Origin: Lysobacterales bacterium | GTDB taxonomy: Bacteria > Pseudomonadota > Gammaproteobacteria > Xanthomonadales > SZUA-38 | Assembly: GCA_028285525.1 (NCBI GenBank) | Contig: JANQOZ010000105.1 | Span: 1 to 64,000, forward strand | Length of the DNA: 64,000 nt | Reading direction: 5' to 3' | Shown here: positions 1-8,598 of the stretch, one piece after another | Layout: every line of letters starts with the position of its first letter | Position numbering within the stretch: position 1 is the first letter of the stretch | Program-made: the position numbers and the translations under genes | The notes under the pieces: model-generated | What the model saw: the letters and a program-made list of their open reading frames with translations, nothing else | What the model was told of the DNA's origin: nothing | Database searches by the model: none

Positions 1-2631
1 ATTCGTGTAGGGCCTTCGGGGCTTGTCTATCTGGCCGACGACCGCGGTGCGGTGCTTCGGTTCAGGCCCGACGGAACGTTTCTGGCGCGCTCGCCGATGA
101 GGGCCCTGCCCGGCGGAGTTGTGAAACGCCCTTTCCGGCTGGCGTTGGACGCTGACGAGAACCTGTACGTTTCCGGCCTGCCGAACTACCTCGTGACCAA
201 ATATGCGCCCCCCGCCGACCTCCAGTCCGGTGCGCCCCACACATTCACCGCTGAGTTCGGCCGGGAGTCCAGTAATGTCGTCCGCCGGGGCCTGGCGGTC
301 AACCCGGCTGGCGAACTGCTTGTCAGCGAAAACAACACCCGCTTTGGGATTTACGACACACGCTTCAATCCGCTCGGCACGCTCGGCGAGCGAGGCTTCG
401 GTCCCGGCTTCTTTGAGGCCGCCGAGAACATCGATCTTGCGCCTGACGGCAGGATCATCGTTGGCGAAGGCGGGTTGTCCCGGCTGCAGGTGTTCACGCC
501 GGGAGTTGCCGCCACCGACAACGCGCGTGCGATTGTCGTCGCCGGCGGCGGCCCCTATCCGGGCAACGCACTGTGGGACGCCACCCAGCTCAACGCCAGC
601 TTCGCCTACCGGGTTTTGGTTGCGCAGGGATTCACCGCGGACTCGATTCAGTATCTTTCCGACAACAGCGACCTTGATCTGAGCGGCAACGGCGTGTCGG
701 ACGTGGACGCGCCGGCCACAACCGCCAACCTGGAGGCGGCGTTCAGCACGTTTGCTGACGGCGCCGGCGCACTCACCGTTTACCTGGTGGACCATGGTGG
801 CTTTGATACTTTCCGAATCAGCGGAGAGGAGGTGGTATCCGCCTCGCGCCTGGCCGGCCTGATCAACGCCTGGCAGGCGGCACACCCCGGCGCTCCGCTC
901 AACATCATTTACGATGCGTGCCAGTCGGGCTCGTTTATGGATGAGCTCCAGCCGACGGGCGCTGAGCGGGTGGTGATCACCAGCTCTGAGCCAGAGCAGA
1001 ACGCCTATTTTGTCTCCCAGGGCACGCTGTCGTTTTCCAATCAGTTCTGGACCAACGTCTTTAACGGATTGTCCGTCGGCGAGTCGTTCTCCCTGGCGCA
1101 AAGCTCCCAGCAGGCCACCTTCGTCGATCAGTCTCCGCTGCTGGACGCAAACGGTGACGGCACCTTCAACAGCCCCGCAGACCTGGCGCTAGTCGCCAAC
1201 CGCTTCATCGGCAACGGCGTGGCGCAAAACGCCAACGCGCCCGTGATCAACGCGGTTTCTGACGCGCAAACCATCAGCAACGGATCCACGGCTAGTTTGA
1301 GCGCCATCGACGTAACCGATCCGGACGGAATCGCCCGGGTTTGGGCTGTGCTTCGGCCTCCGGGCTTCAATCCGGCCGCGGCGGACACGCCTGTTCAGGG
1401 CCTGCCGACCGTGGATCTGAACCGGGTCGCCAGCAGCGACACCTTCGAAATCGCCAGCGACGTTTTTGTTGCGGAGGGCACCTACCAGGTGACCCTTTAC
1501 GCCGAGGACGCGATCGGCAATCGGGCACCTCCCCAGGTCACCAGCGTGACGGTCGACAATCCGTCCCGGCGGCGGGCGGTGATCGTGACCGGAGGCAGTG
1601 CCGCCAGCCCGCAGCTTCGGCAGCGGTCGCGCAACGCCCGCAGAGCGTTCGCGGCGCTGGATGAACAGGGCTATGGCGCCGCGGAGGAGTCCTGTTCCGG
1701 CAGCGTCAGCCTGTGTGATGCCAGCTGTGACAATATCTGCTATCTCAGCAACGACGGCGTTGCCGGCGTGGACACCGCGCCGACGCTGGCCAATCTCACC
1801 GACGCGCTTACCGCCTGGGGCATCGACAACACCCAGGACCTGACGGTCTACCTGGTCGCTGAGAGAACCGCGTCGGGCTATGCGCTCAGCGACAGCGAGG
1901 AGCTGACGTCCGCCGCGCTGAAGTCCCTGCTGGATACCGCACAGCAAACGCTGAGCGGCACCGTAACGGTGGTGATCGAAGGCGACGACGGCAGGCCCTT
2001 TCTGGAGGGACTGGCTGCACCGTCGAACCAGCCTCGTGTGCTGGTTTCCAGCACCGGGAACGGCGAAGAGGCCGCGTTCCTGCGCGCCGGTCGGGTGACC
2101 TTTTCCAAGTTTTTCTGGAATCAGGTGCTCTACGGCGCCAGCGTGCGCCAGGCGTTTCAGTTCGCCCGGTCAGCCATCCGCTTTCGAGACAGCAGCCCGC
2201 GACCGCAGCTCGACGACAGCGGCAACGGCATCCCCAATGAACTTGCGGACGGCCTGCTGGCGCGCAATTACGCGATCGGGTCAGGCGTGCTGCTGGCCGG
2301 CGATGATCCGATTATCGCCAGCCTGACGGTGGCAGAGAATCTCTCGAACGATTTTGAGCCAATCACGGTTGAGGTGACATCAACCGGTACGGTGAACGGC
2401 GTTGAGGCGCTGGTCACCCGCCCGAGCGGCGAGCTTGTGTCGCAGCCTTTGACCATCCAGCCCAATGGAACATTCAGCAGCCCAAGCTATGGTCTGTGCA
2501 GCGATGCGGGCGAATATCAGGTTGCGGTCTACGCCAGCGATACGGAGGACAACACCTCGCTGCCGGAATCGGTCACGGTGACCCGCGCCGCGCCCTGTAA
2601 CGAGTTTCTGTTCCTGAGCGGCTTTGAATAG
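1..2631 (+). CDS. Secreted NHL-repeat / caspase-like (peptidase C13) protein, 5' end missing
   Basis: The reading frame is already open at base 1, so the true start lies left of the window. The first ~170 codons look like NHL beta-propeller repeats (PDG-x-F and GxxYLADD-like strands). A legumain/C13-like domain follows, with the YLVDHGG motif (His codon 793-795) and YDACQSGS (Cys codon 919-921), so the His/Cys dyad is intact. An Ig-like linker leads to a second copy of the fold starting near base 1577. In that copy the aligned His is Glu (YLVAER) and the Cys is Asp (EGDDGRPF), so it is probably not catalytic. The protein ends LFLSGFE, the tail motif shared by seven other proteins here. The gene at 52176-57122 is a clear full-length paralog. 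It is probably secreted, but the signal peptide is outside the window. The substrate is unknown. Confidence 0.85.
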   Translation: MRVGPSGLVYLADDRGAVLRFRPDGTFLARSPMRALPGGVVKRPFRLALDADENLYVSGLPNYLVTKYAPPADLQSGAPHTFTAEFGRESSNVVRRGLAVNPAGELLVSENNTRFGIYDTRFNPLGTLGERGFGPGFFEAAENIDLAPDGRIIVGEGGLSRLQVFTPGVAATDNARAIVVAGGGPYPGNALWDATQLNASFAYRVLVAQGFTADSIQYLSDNSDLDLSGNGVSDVDAPATTANLEAAFSTFADGAGALTVYLVDHGGFDTFRISGEEVVSASRLAGLINAWQAAHPGAPLNIIYDACQSGSFMDELQPTGAERVVITSSEPEQNAYFVSQGTLSFSNQFWTNVFNGLSVGESFSLAQSSQQATFVDQSPLLDANGDGTFNSPADLALVANRFIGNGVAQNANAPVINAVSDAQTISNGSTASLSAIDVTDPDGIARVWAVLRPPGFNPAAADTPVQGLPTVDLNRVASSDTFEIASDVFVAEGTYQVTLYAEDAIGNRAPPQVTSVTVDNPSRRRAVIVTGGSAASPQLRQRSRNARRAFAALDEQGYGAAEESCSGSVSLCDASCDNICYLSNDGVAGVDTAPTLANLTDALTAWGIDNTQDLTVYLVAERTASGYALSDSEELTSAALKSLLDTAQQTLSGTVTVVIEGDDGRPFLEGLAAPSNQPRVLVSSTGNGEEAAFLRAGRVTFSKFFWNQVLYGASVRQAFQFARSAIRFRDSSPRPQLDDSGNGIPNELADGLLARNYAIGSGVLLAGDDPIIASLTVAENLSNDFEPITVEVTSTGTVNGVEALVTRPSGELVSQPLTIQPNGTFSSPSYGLCSDAGEYQVAVYASDTEDNTSLPESVTVTRAAPCNEFLFLSGFE

Positions 2632-2663
2632 CGTGACGCGCGGCCGGTATGCGATGACAGAAC

Positions 2664-2690
2664 GGGGTCCGGGCGAACTGCCCGAACCCC
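2664..2690. terminator. Hairpin between convergent genes, possible bidirectional terminator
   Basis: Arms 2664-2674 (GGGGTCCGGGC) and 2680-2690 (GCCCGAACCCC) pair over 11 positions with one mismatch around a 5-base loop. The hairpin lies between the stop codons of two convergent genes. No clear T-run follows on either strand, so it may be a weak or factor-assisted terminator. Confidence 0.5.
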
Positions 2691-2701
2691 GGAGTGGGGT
2701 C

Positions 2702-5548
2702 TTACTCAAAGCCGCTGCTGAATAGCATGTCCACCGGCGCGACGACGTCCGTGGTCTCAGCTGCCGTGTTGTTGATGGACTGTGGGTCGACCTCTGAAGC
2801 AGACGCGGTGGCGACCATCGTCATCTGCGTATCGGTGTCGGGCGCCTGCACGTTGATGTCGACGGTGCGGCTGTCGCCGTTGGCGAGGTTCCCGATCACG
2901 CAATCAACCTGAGTGCCGACAGCGCCGCAGTCAAAGCCGACGCTGGCTTCGCTGATGAACGTGCTGCCGAGGGGGAGGCTCGTTCCCAGCATGACATCGC
3001 TGGCGTTACCCGGACCGTTATTGGTCACGCTTACGGTGTAGGTGACCAGGCCATCTGGCTGCACAGGGTCAACGTTGTCCGACAGCTCTACCTCAATATC
3101 CGCCAGCGGGTTATTGCCTGTGACCAGCAGCGTGCCGACTATCAGGTTGTTGTTAGTCACGGCATCGCTGGTGTCCCCCTGAAACGTCACGCCGACCGCC
3201 TGGAGGTGAGGAAAGGTTGTATCGGGTGCACCGTCAGCCTCCGCCCTGACTCGCATCGGCTGCAGCCGATCCTGCGGCAGGATGACACCAAACAGCACAT
3301 TGCAGCGGATCTCGACTGCGTAGTCCGCAAACGGGGCCTGAGAGCAGCCGAAGTAGATGCTTGTATCGATCTCAACAGAGTTCGGGTCTACCCCTCGCAT
3401 GATGTAGCGATAGCCGGTGCCGATAGGGGCCGGCGACAGTCCATCGTTCCTGAGCGTTATTTCCATCTCAACCGTCGTACCACTGTCAACCGACTCTACG
3501 AGCGGGTCGCCGTCGGTGTTTGGCGAAAGCAGCGTCAGTTCGGGAACGACGTCAAAGAAGGCAATGCTGTCGCCCAGCGCTTCCACCGCGCCCACATCCA
3601 CCGGCCCGCCGTTGTCGATACCCGGAGCATCCTGCGGTCGCTGCCGGAACGTGCCGTCGATGGTGGTATCGCTGGTCAGCAGCTCGTAGCCGCAGGCGTC
3701 GATGCCTGAGGCTTCCCCGCTCGTCGCAAGCCCGAAGTCGCCGTTGTCCGGATCGATCAGGGTCTGGCCGCGGTCGATCAGGTCCTCCACGGCCGTAACC
3801 AGGCCTAGACTGACAAGGTCGTCCGGATCATCCAGCACGGTGCAGCGCACCGAGGCGTTTTGGGAGGGTGATCTCGCAAGATCGTCCTGAAATTCATTGG
3901 AGTAGAGTGGCAGGGTGAAGTTGCTGTCCAGAAAGAGGGTCCCGTCGACCCGGAGACGGTAGTCCGACGAGAACTGGGGCACAAAGCCGCTGATAAAAGC
4001 AAAATCGTCACCCTTGTTTCCTGTACTGGTGAATTCGGCCACCGTGTTGTTGACCAAATGAAACCGGTGGTCCGCATTGGACATCGAGACGTGGATTACG
4101 CTGTTGGCGCCATAGCCGACATGCTGATAGAGGATGCTGTTGGTGATGGTCGTATCGCTGTTGCTCGAGAACAGTGCGGTTCCGCGTGGATCAAAGTCGT
4201 GTATATCGAAGCCGAATGGGCAGTTGTCTCGGTCATAGCTCGCCTCGTTTTCTCGAAAGAGAACTTTGTCGATTCGCAACGTTGAATCTGACGAATAGAT
4301 TCCGCCACCATGGCCTGGTTCATGCGTGCAAAATTGAAAGGCCACAACCTCGAAGTCGACGTCGTAGTCACCGATGGATTGATTTTCAGCGATTAAGATA
4401 CAGGCTTCCTGCTCAGCTGGATCCTGCCCGCAGGCCATACTGCTGCTAATGGCGCCGTTCAGTGTTAGGTGGCTGTCATCCCTGGTGTAGATCCCAGCGC
4501 CGCGGACGGCCCGATTGCCCGTCATCTTCATGCCCGCGATGGTGGCTTGAGAACGATTTAGAAAGATCCCGCCGCCTACGTGGCTGTTCTTGCCAGCCCC
4601 CGGGTCTTTGTGGTCGCTGATCTGAACTAGCGCGGCATTGTCCTCCACAAAAAGCGGCTGGCTGCGTCCGGTCGTCATCGTTGAATCGACGAGGTAGAGG
4701 CCGCCACCGCCAAGCAAGGACAGCGCACTGAACTCTCCGGCAGACGGGAAATCCGACAGCACGCGAAGCGCGCGGTTGTCGCGGACAATCCGTCGCTCAT
4801 CGCTTTGATCCGGATCGTTGCGTGTCGTGAGGCTGCAGTTTTCCAGGTACATGCCGCCGCCCAGTGCGCTCTCCGGGTTTTCGACTGCTGGGTTGCCGCT
4901 GAAGTACACAGCGTCATTGCCCGAAATCTCGCCGGACTGGAACTCGATGGTTCCGCGGTCGCAGGCGATGCCCCCGCCGCGCGCCGCGCGATTGCCGGAG
5001 ATCTGAATCGACTTCAGAACTAGCTCTTTGTTGCCGGCGCCGTTCATCGCAATCGCGCCGCCCCGGCTGACTGTGTCATCGAACCCGTTGTCCAGCAGCG
5101 AGACGTTATCGAGCACCAGGCGGGACGTAACTGCCGTATTGCCGTTTACCATAAGGATCCCCGAGCCGGTTGCGGCCCGGAGATTGCGCAGGACAAAGTT
5201 GTTTAGTCGAATGACCACGTTGTTATTGCCGACGCCGGTAGATATGCCGCTCAAGCCCTGGGAAAGCTGTTCGCCGTCAATTTCCGTAGTGCCAGTCGGC
5301 GAGCCGCCACAGCTCGTATAACCTCCGGTGACTTCCACCGAGCGATTGAGCAGAACGGGCTCGGTGACCAGCAGGTCTTGGTTGACCAGGATATGAAATT
5401 CGCCGTCCGCCGCGTTGACCGGCACGGCCTGGTGCGCGTCGTTGATCGAGCTGAAGTCGCAGGAAGGCTCATCACCCACCCGCAGCAGCGTTTGCGCCTG
5501 GAGCGAAGTTGCTGACATCACCAGAGCAAGAGGAATCAGGTATTTCAT
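2702..5548 (-). CDS. Secreted right-handed beta-helix protein with DUF11-like C-terminal domain
   Basis: About 948 residues. I chose the ATG at 5548 because GGAG sits six bases upstream; an in-frame ATG at 5560 is the alternative. The N-terminus MKYLIPLALVMSATSLQAQ is a typical signal peptide. The central ~500 residues contain many short beta-strand rungs with GG-G-I/M-Y/F and N-x-A turns (for example RGGGIACDRG, GGGIFLNRS, GHGGGIYSSDS), typical of polymorphic outer-membrane or pectate-lyase-like beta helices. Residues ~815-930 resemble the DUF11 conserved repeat (VTYTVSVTNNGPGNASDV). The protein ends LFSSGFE. It is divergent from the kinase gene starting at 5795. Function is unknown; a surface or adhesin-like role is inferred from architecture only. 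Confidence 0.85.
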   Translation of the reverse strand: MKYLIPLALVMSATSLQAQTLLRVGDEPSCDFSSINDAHQAVPVNAADGEFHILVNQDLLVTEPVLLNRSVEVTGGYTSCGGSPTGTTEIDGEQLSQGLSGISTGVGNNNVVIRLNNFVLRNLRAATGSGILMVNGNTAVTSRLVLDNVSLLDNGFDDTVSRGGAIAMNGAGNKELVLKSIQISGNRAARGGGIACDRGTIEFQSGEISGNDAVYFSGNPAVENPESALGGGMYLENCSLTTRNDPDQSDERRIVRDNRALRVLSDFPSAGEFSALSLLGGGGLYLVDSTMTTGRSQPLFVEDNAALVQISDHKDPGAGKNSHVGGGIFLNRSQATIAGMKMTGNRAVRGAGIYTRDDSHLTLNGAISSSMACGQDPAEQEACILIAENQSIGDYDVDFEVVAFQFCTHEPGHGGGIYSSDSTLRIDKVLFRENEASYDRDNCPFGFDIHDFDPRGTALFSSNSDTTITNSILYQHVGYGANSVIHVSMSNADHRFHLVNNTVAEFTSTGNKGDDFAFISGFVPQFSSDYRLRVDGTLFLDSNFTLPLYSNEFQDDLARSPSQNASVRCTVLDDPDDLVSLGLVTAVEDLIDRGQTLIDPDNGDFGLATSGEASGIDACGYELLTSDTTIDGTFRQRPQDAPGIDNGGPVDVGAVEALGDSIAFFDVVPELTLLSPNTDGDPLVESVDSGTTVEMEITLRNDGLSPAPIGTGYRYIMRGVDPNSVEIDTSIYFGCSQAPFADYAVEIRCNVLFGVILPQDRLQPMRVRAEADGAPDTTFPHLQAVGVTFQGDTSDAVTNNNLIVGTLLVTGNNPLADIEVELSDNVDPVQPDGLVTYTVSVTNNGPGNASDVMLGTSLPLGSTFISEASVGFDCGAVGTQVDCVIGNLANGDSRTVDINVQAPDTDTQMTMVATASASEVDPQSINNTAAETTDVVAPVDMLFSSGFE

Positions 5549-5794
5549 GGTGTTCTCCATCGTTTCTAATCCGCTGGCAGAGTTTTCTGCCTGTCATGGG
5601 CTAGAAACGGGGGGAAATCCAATGTTCGCCAAATTTTTTTTACCTGGCGGTGAGCGGTCGATAGACCGGGCGTTTTCTTAAATTAAATCAATTGCTTGGA
5701 GGGGTGCGGGAGCTGGGCCAAAAGAACCAGTCTCTATGCTACGATCGATCGGAAAGCGCTAAACCCCTCGAGAATCGGAGCTAAAGCACCCCTG

Positions 5795-8416
5795 ATGTCT
5801 GGCGTTCTCTTGCTTGAAACCGGCGGTGGTCTGGAAGTGCTGACCCGTTTTGCTGACGACGACGCGCAAACCAGCGGTCGACTTCTTGAGCCGGGTACGC
5901 TCATCGGTCCGTTTGAAGTTGTCGAACGCGTAGGGCACGGAGGCATGGGTTCGGTCTATCGGGCCCTGCGTCGACACGACGGCTTCGAGCAGGAAGTAGC
6001 GCTCAAGATCATCCGGTCTGGCAGCGTCCCTCGTGATGAACTGCTCGCCAGATTCAGGCATGAACAAAAAATCCTGGCGAGCCTGAACGCTCTGGGCGTG
6101 AGCCGCATGCTGGACAGCGGAGTCAGCGAGGACGGCCATCCCTACCTGGTGATGGAATACATCGAGGGGCTGCCGCTCCAGGAATACTGTGAGCAGCACA
6201 AGCTGACGACACGCAGTCGATTGGAGCAGCTCGTCCGCCTCTGCCGCATCATTGCCCACTGCCATCGGCGTCGGGTGATTCACGGTGACATCAAGTCGAA
6301 CAACGTTCTGATCGATTCAGACGGTGAGGTCAGGTTGCTCGATTTTGGTATCGCCGAAATGTTGGGGACGCGTGAGAGTCCTACGTCCGATGAGCCTCGT
6401 ACGGTCGCGATGACGCTAGCGGTGGCAAGTCCGGAGCAGGCGCTGGGTGAGCCCGTCACCACCGAATCCGACGTTTACCAGCTCGGGCTGATGATCTACA
6501 GCCTGCTCTCCGGCACAACGCCGCACCGCGTAAGACCGGAGTCGGAGCCAGATACCTGGGCAACCCAGGTCACCACCCTGCCGCTGCCGTCGGTCGATGA
6601 ACATGTGAGGTGGCTAAAGCGCGATCGGGTCTCCGACTTCGGCGACCTAAACGACATCGCGCGGAAGGCGACCGCAAAGAACCCTGAGGACCGCTACAGC
6701 AGCGCAGACCTTCTGGCTGAAGACCTGCTCAGCTACCTCGATCACCGTCCAATTTCGACCCGTCAGCACGATCGCTGGTATCGCCTGGGTAAGTTGATGA
6801 GGCGGAACCGCCTGGCGTCTGTGTTGGCGTTGCTTCTATCGGTCGCCCTGCCGACGGCGCTTGCTGTGTATGTCCAGCAGCTCAACGCGAGCCGGGCCGC
6901 GGCGGAGGCGGCAGCACTCAAGGCCAGCCGCACCCTCGACTTTATCTCCAGCCTGTTTGAAATCTCTTCGCCGGAAAACCGTCTGGGCGAGCCGGTTACG
7001 GCAAAGCAGCTTCTCGATCAGGGTGTGCAGAAGCTGGAGCCGCTGCGACAGTCTGATCCTCGGAGCTTTGCCGAGCTGCGTTTGGAATTGGTCGGACGCT
7101 ACCTACGGCTCGTCGAGAACAGTGCGGCCCTCGCCCTTGTGGATGACACGATGGCGGTGATTCGCAGCGATAAGCGTTTCAGCGATCTGCTGGTGTTCGC
7201 GCTGGACCAGCAGGCAACGGCTCTGAGCGGTCTGGAGCGTCACGAAGAGGCGCTGACGCTCGCACAGCAGGCTTGGGAAATTTTCAATGCTGCGCCTGAA
7301 GATCATCCGAAGGTAAAGCGCTATAGCCTGCAATACTCGCTCGCCAACGCCAGCTATTTTCTCGGTCGGCTGGAGCAGGCCGAGCGGGAATCGCTGGCGG
7401 CGCTTGACAGCCTCGACAGCGAAGAATCCCGCGAGGCGCAGGGAAATGTCCGGATTCGGATCCATCAAATGCTGGGGAATGTTTACCGACGTGTGGGTGA
7501 TCCTCAGGTTGCTCTTGAGCAATTCCAGCTTGCTCATGATCTGGTGGTCGAGGACTACGGTTCGGACCATCCCGAGTTTGTCCGCTCCCTGGGAAATCTG
7601 AGTCTGGCCAACTGGGGGCTCGGAAACTACGAGGAGGCGCTGGCGCTGAGCGAATCGGTCTACGAGGCCAATCAGCGGGTTTATGGAGCGCGTAATAAGC
7701 GCACGTCGACAGCGCTGGGAAACCTGGCGCTCAATTACGTTGAGGTAGGGCGCTACGACGAAGCGATCGAAAAGCTCAGCGAGCAGCGGGGTATCGTCAG
7801 CGAGCTTGGCCTGGGTGCCCGCAGCGTTGGCAATAACCTGCATAACACGGGTTTTGCACTGCAGTCGGCCGGCCGCTTTCGCGAAGCGCAGCAAACTTAC
7901 GAGCAGGCGCTCAACGCGATTGTCGAGTCGAGTGGCGAGGATTCGCTGTGGGCGGCCAACATGCTTGGCAATCTGGGTGAGGTGGCGGTCGAGCTAGGTG
8001 AATACCAGCAGGCTGAGACCTACTTTGAACGATCCCTCAATATCAAACAAAAGCGCCTGGACGACACCAGCAGCGGGATGGCATGGCCGTACTACGGTCT
8101 TGGGCTTCTGGACCTTCGCCGAGGACGCCTGGATTCTGCAACCGCCCATCTTGGCGAAGCGCTGGATCGCCTGATCGCGACGCTGGGACAGGATCATCCG
8201 GAAACGGCGTTTCCGCTTACGGCGTTGGGAATGCTCGCGATCGAAGCGGGTGACTATCCGCAGGCCCAGCACCATCTGGAGAAGGCGCTGGCGCTACGAT
8301 CCTACCTGCCATTGCAAGCAGGTCCACGACAGAAAACCGTGTCAGCGCTTGCCGAGGCGCTGGCGGCACAGGGCAAAGAAGAAGAACTGGCAAGGCTCAA
8401 TTCTCTGGCTGAATAA
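5795..8416 (+). CDS. Membrane Ser/Thr protein kinase with TPR sensor domain
   Basis: About 873 residues from the ATG at 5795; a TTG at 5696 would add 33 residues lacking domain features. The PknB-like kinase domain has a glycine loop GHGGMGSVYRA, the ATP lysine K71 (VALKII), catalytic HGDIKSNN (D165; HGD replaces the usual HRD), DFG at D183 and SPEQ in place of APE. One transmembrane helix lies at ~340-361. The rest is a long TPR array with repeated Y-x-x-A/L, GRLEQAERES and GNYEEALAL patterns. The kinase domain should be cytoplasmic and the TPR part periplasmic. It is divergent from the beta-helix gene 2702-5548. Such kinases often accompany TIGR02999 ECF sigma factors, and one lies at 11919-12476. 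Targets cannot be read from the sequence. Confidence 0.9.
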   Translation: MSGVLLLETGGGLEVLTRFADDDAQTSGRLLEPGTLIGPFEVVERVGHGGMGSVYRALRRHDGFEQEVALKIIRSGSVPRDELLARFRHEQKILASLNALGVSRMLDSGVSEDGHPYLVMEYIEGLPLQEYCEQHKLTTRSRLEQLVRLCRIIAHCHRRRVIHGDIKSNNVLIDSDGEVRLLDFGIAEMLGTRESPTSDEPRTVAMTLAVASPEQALGEPVTTESDVYQLGLMIYSLLSGTTPHRVRPESEPDTWATQVTTLPLPSVDEHVRWLKRDRVSDFGDLNDIARKATAKNPEDRYSSADLLAEDLLSYLDHRPISTRQHDRWYRLGKLMRRNRLASVLALLLSVALPTALAVYVQQLNASRAAAEAAALKASRTLDFISSLFEISSPENRLGEPVTAKQLLDQGVQKLEPLRQSDPRSFAELRLELVGRYLRLVENSAALALVDDTMAVIRSDKRFSDLLVFALDQQATALSGLERHEEALTLAQQAWEIFNAAPEDHPKVKRYSLQYSLANASYFLGRLEQAERESLAALDSLDSEESREAQGNVRIRIHQMLGNVYRRVGDPQVALEQFQLAHDLVVEDYGSDHPEFVRSLGNLSLANWGLGNYEEALALSESVYEANQRVYGARNKRTSTALGNLALNYVEVGRYDEAIEKLSEQRGIVSELGLGARSVGNNLHNTGFALQSAGRFREAQQTYEQALNAIVESSGEDSLWAANMLGNLGEVAVELGEYQQAETYFERSLNIKQKRLDDTSSGMAWPYYGLGLLDLRRGRLDSATAHLGEALDRLIATLGQDHPETAFPLTALGMLAIEAGDYPQAQHHLEKALALRSYLPLQAGPRQKTVSALAEALAAQGKEEELARLNSLAE

Positions 8417-8598
8417 CAGGCGTCCAGGTTTGAGTCTTATCCGGGTGAAAATGCTCACCTTGGGCGACCTGTAAGCTGTTGTTTAGCATAAGATTTAAAT
8501 CGTTTAGATTTTCGTTGGATTTCCTTCAAGACCTTCATCTCTGAATTGCGCAGGATCGAGTCCACAGTTTCGATCGATCAGGCAAAGGAGTGCAGGGC

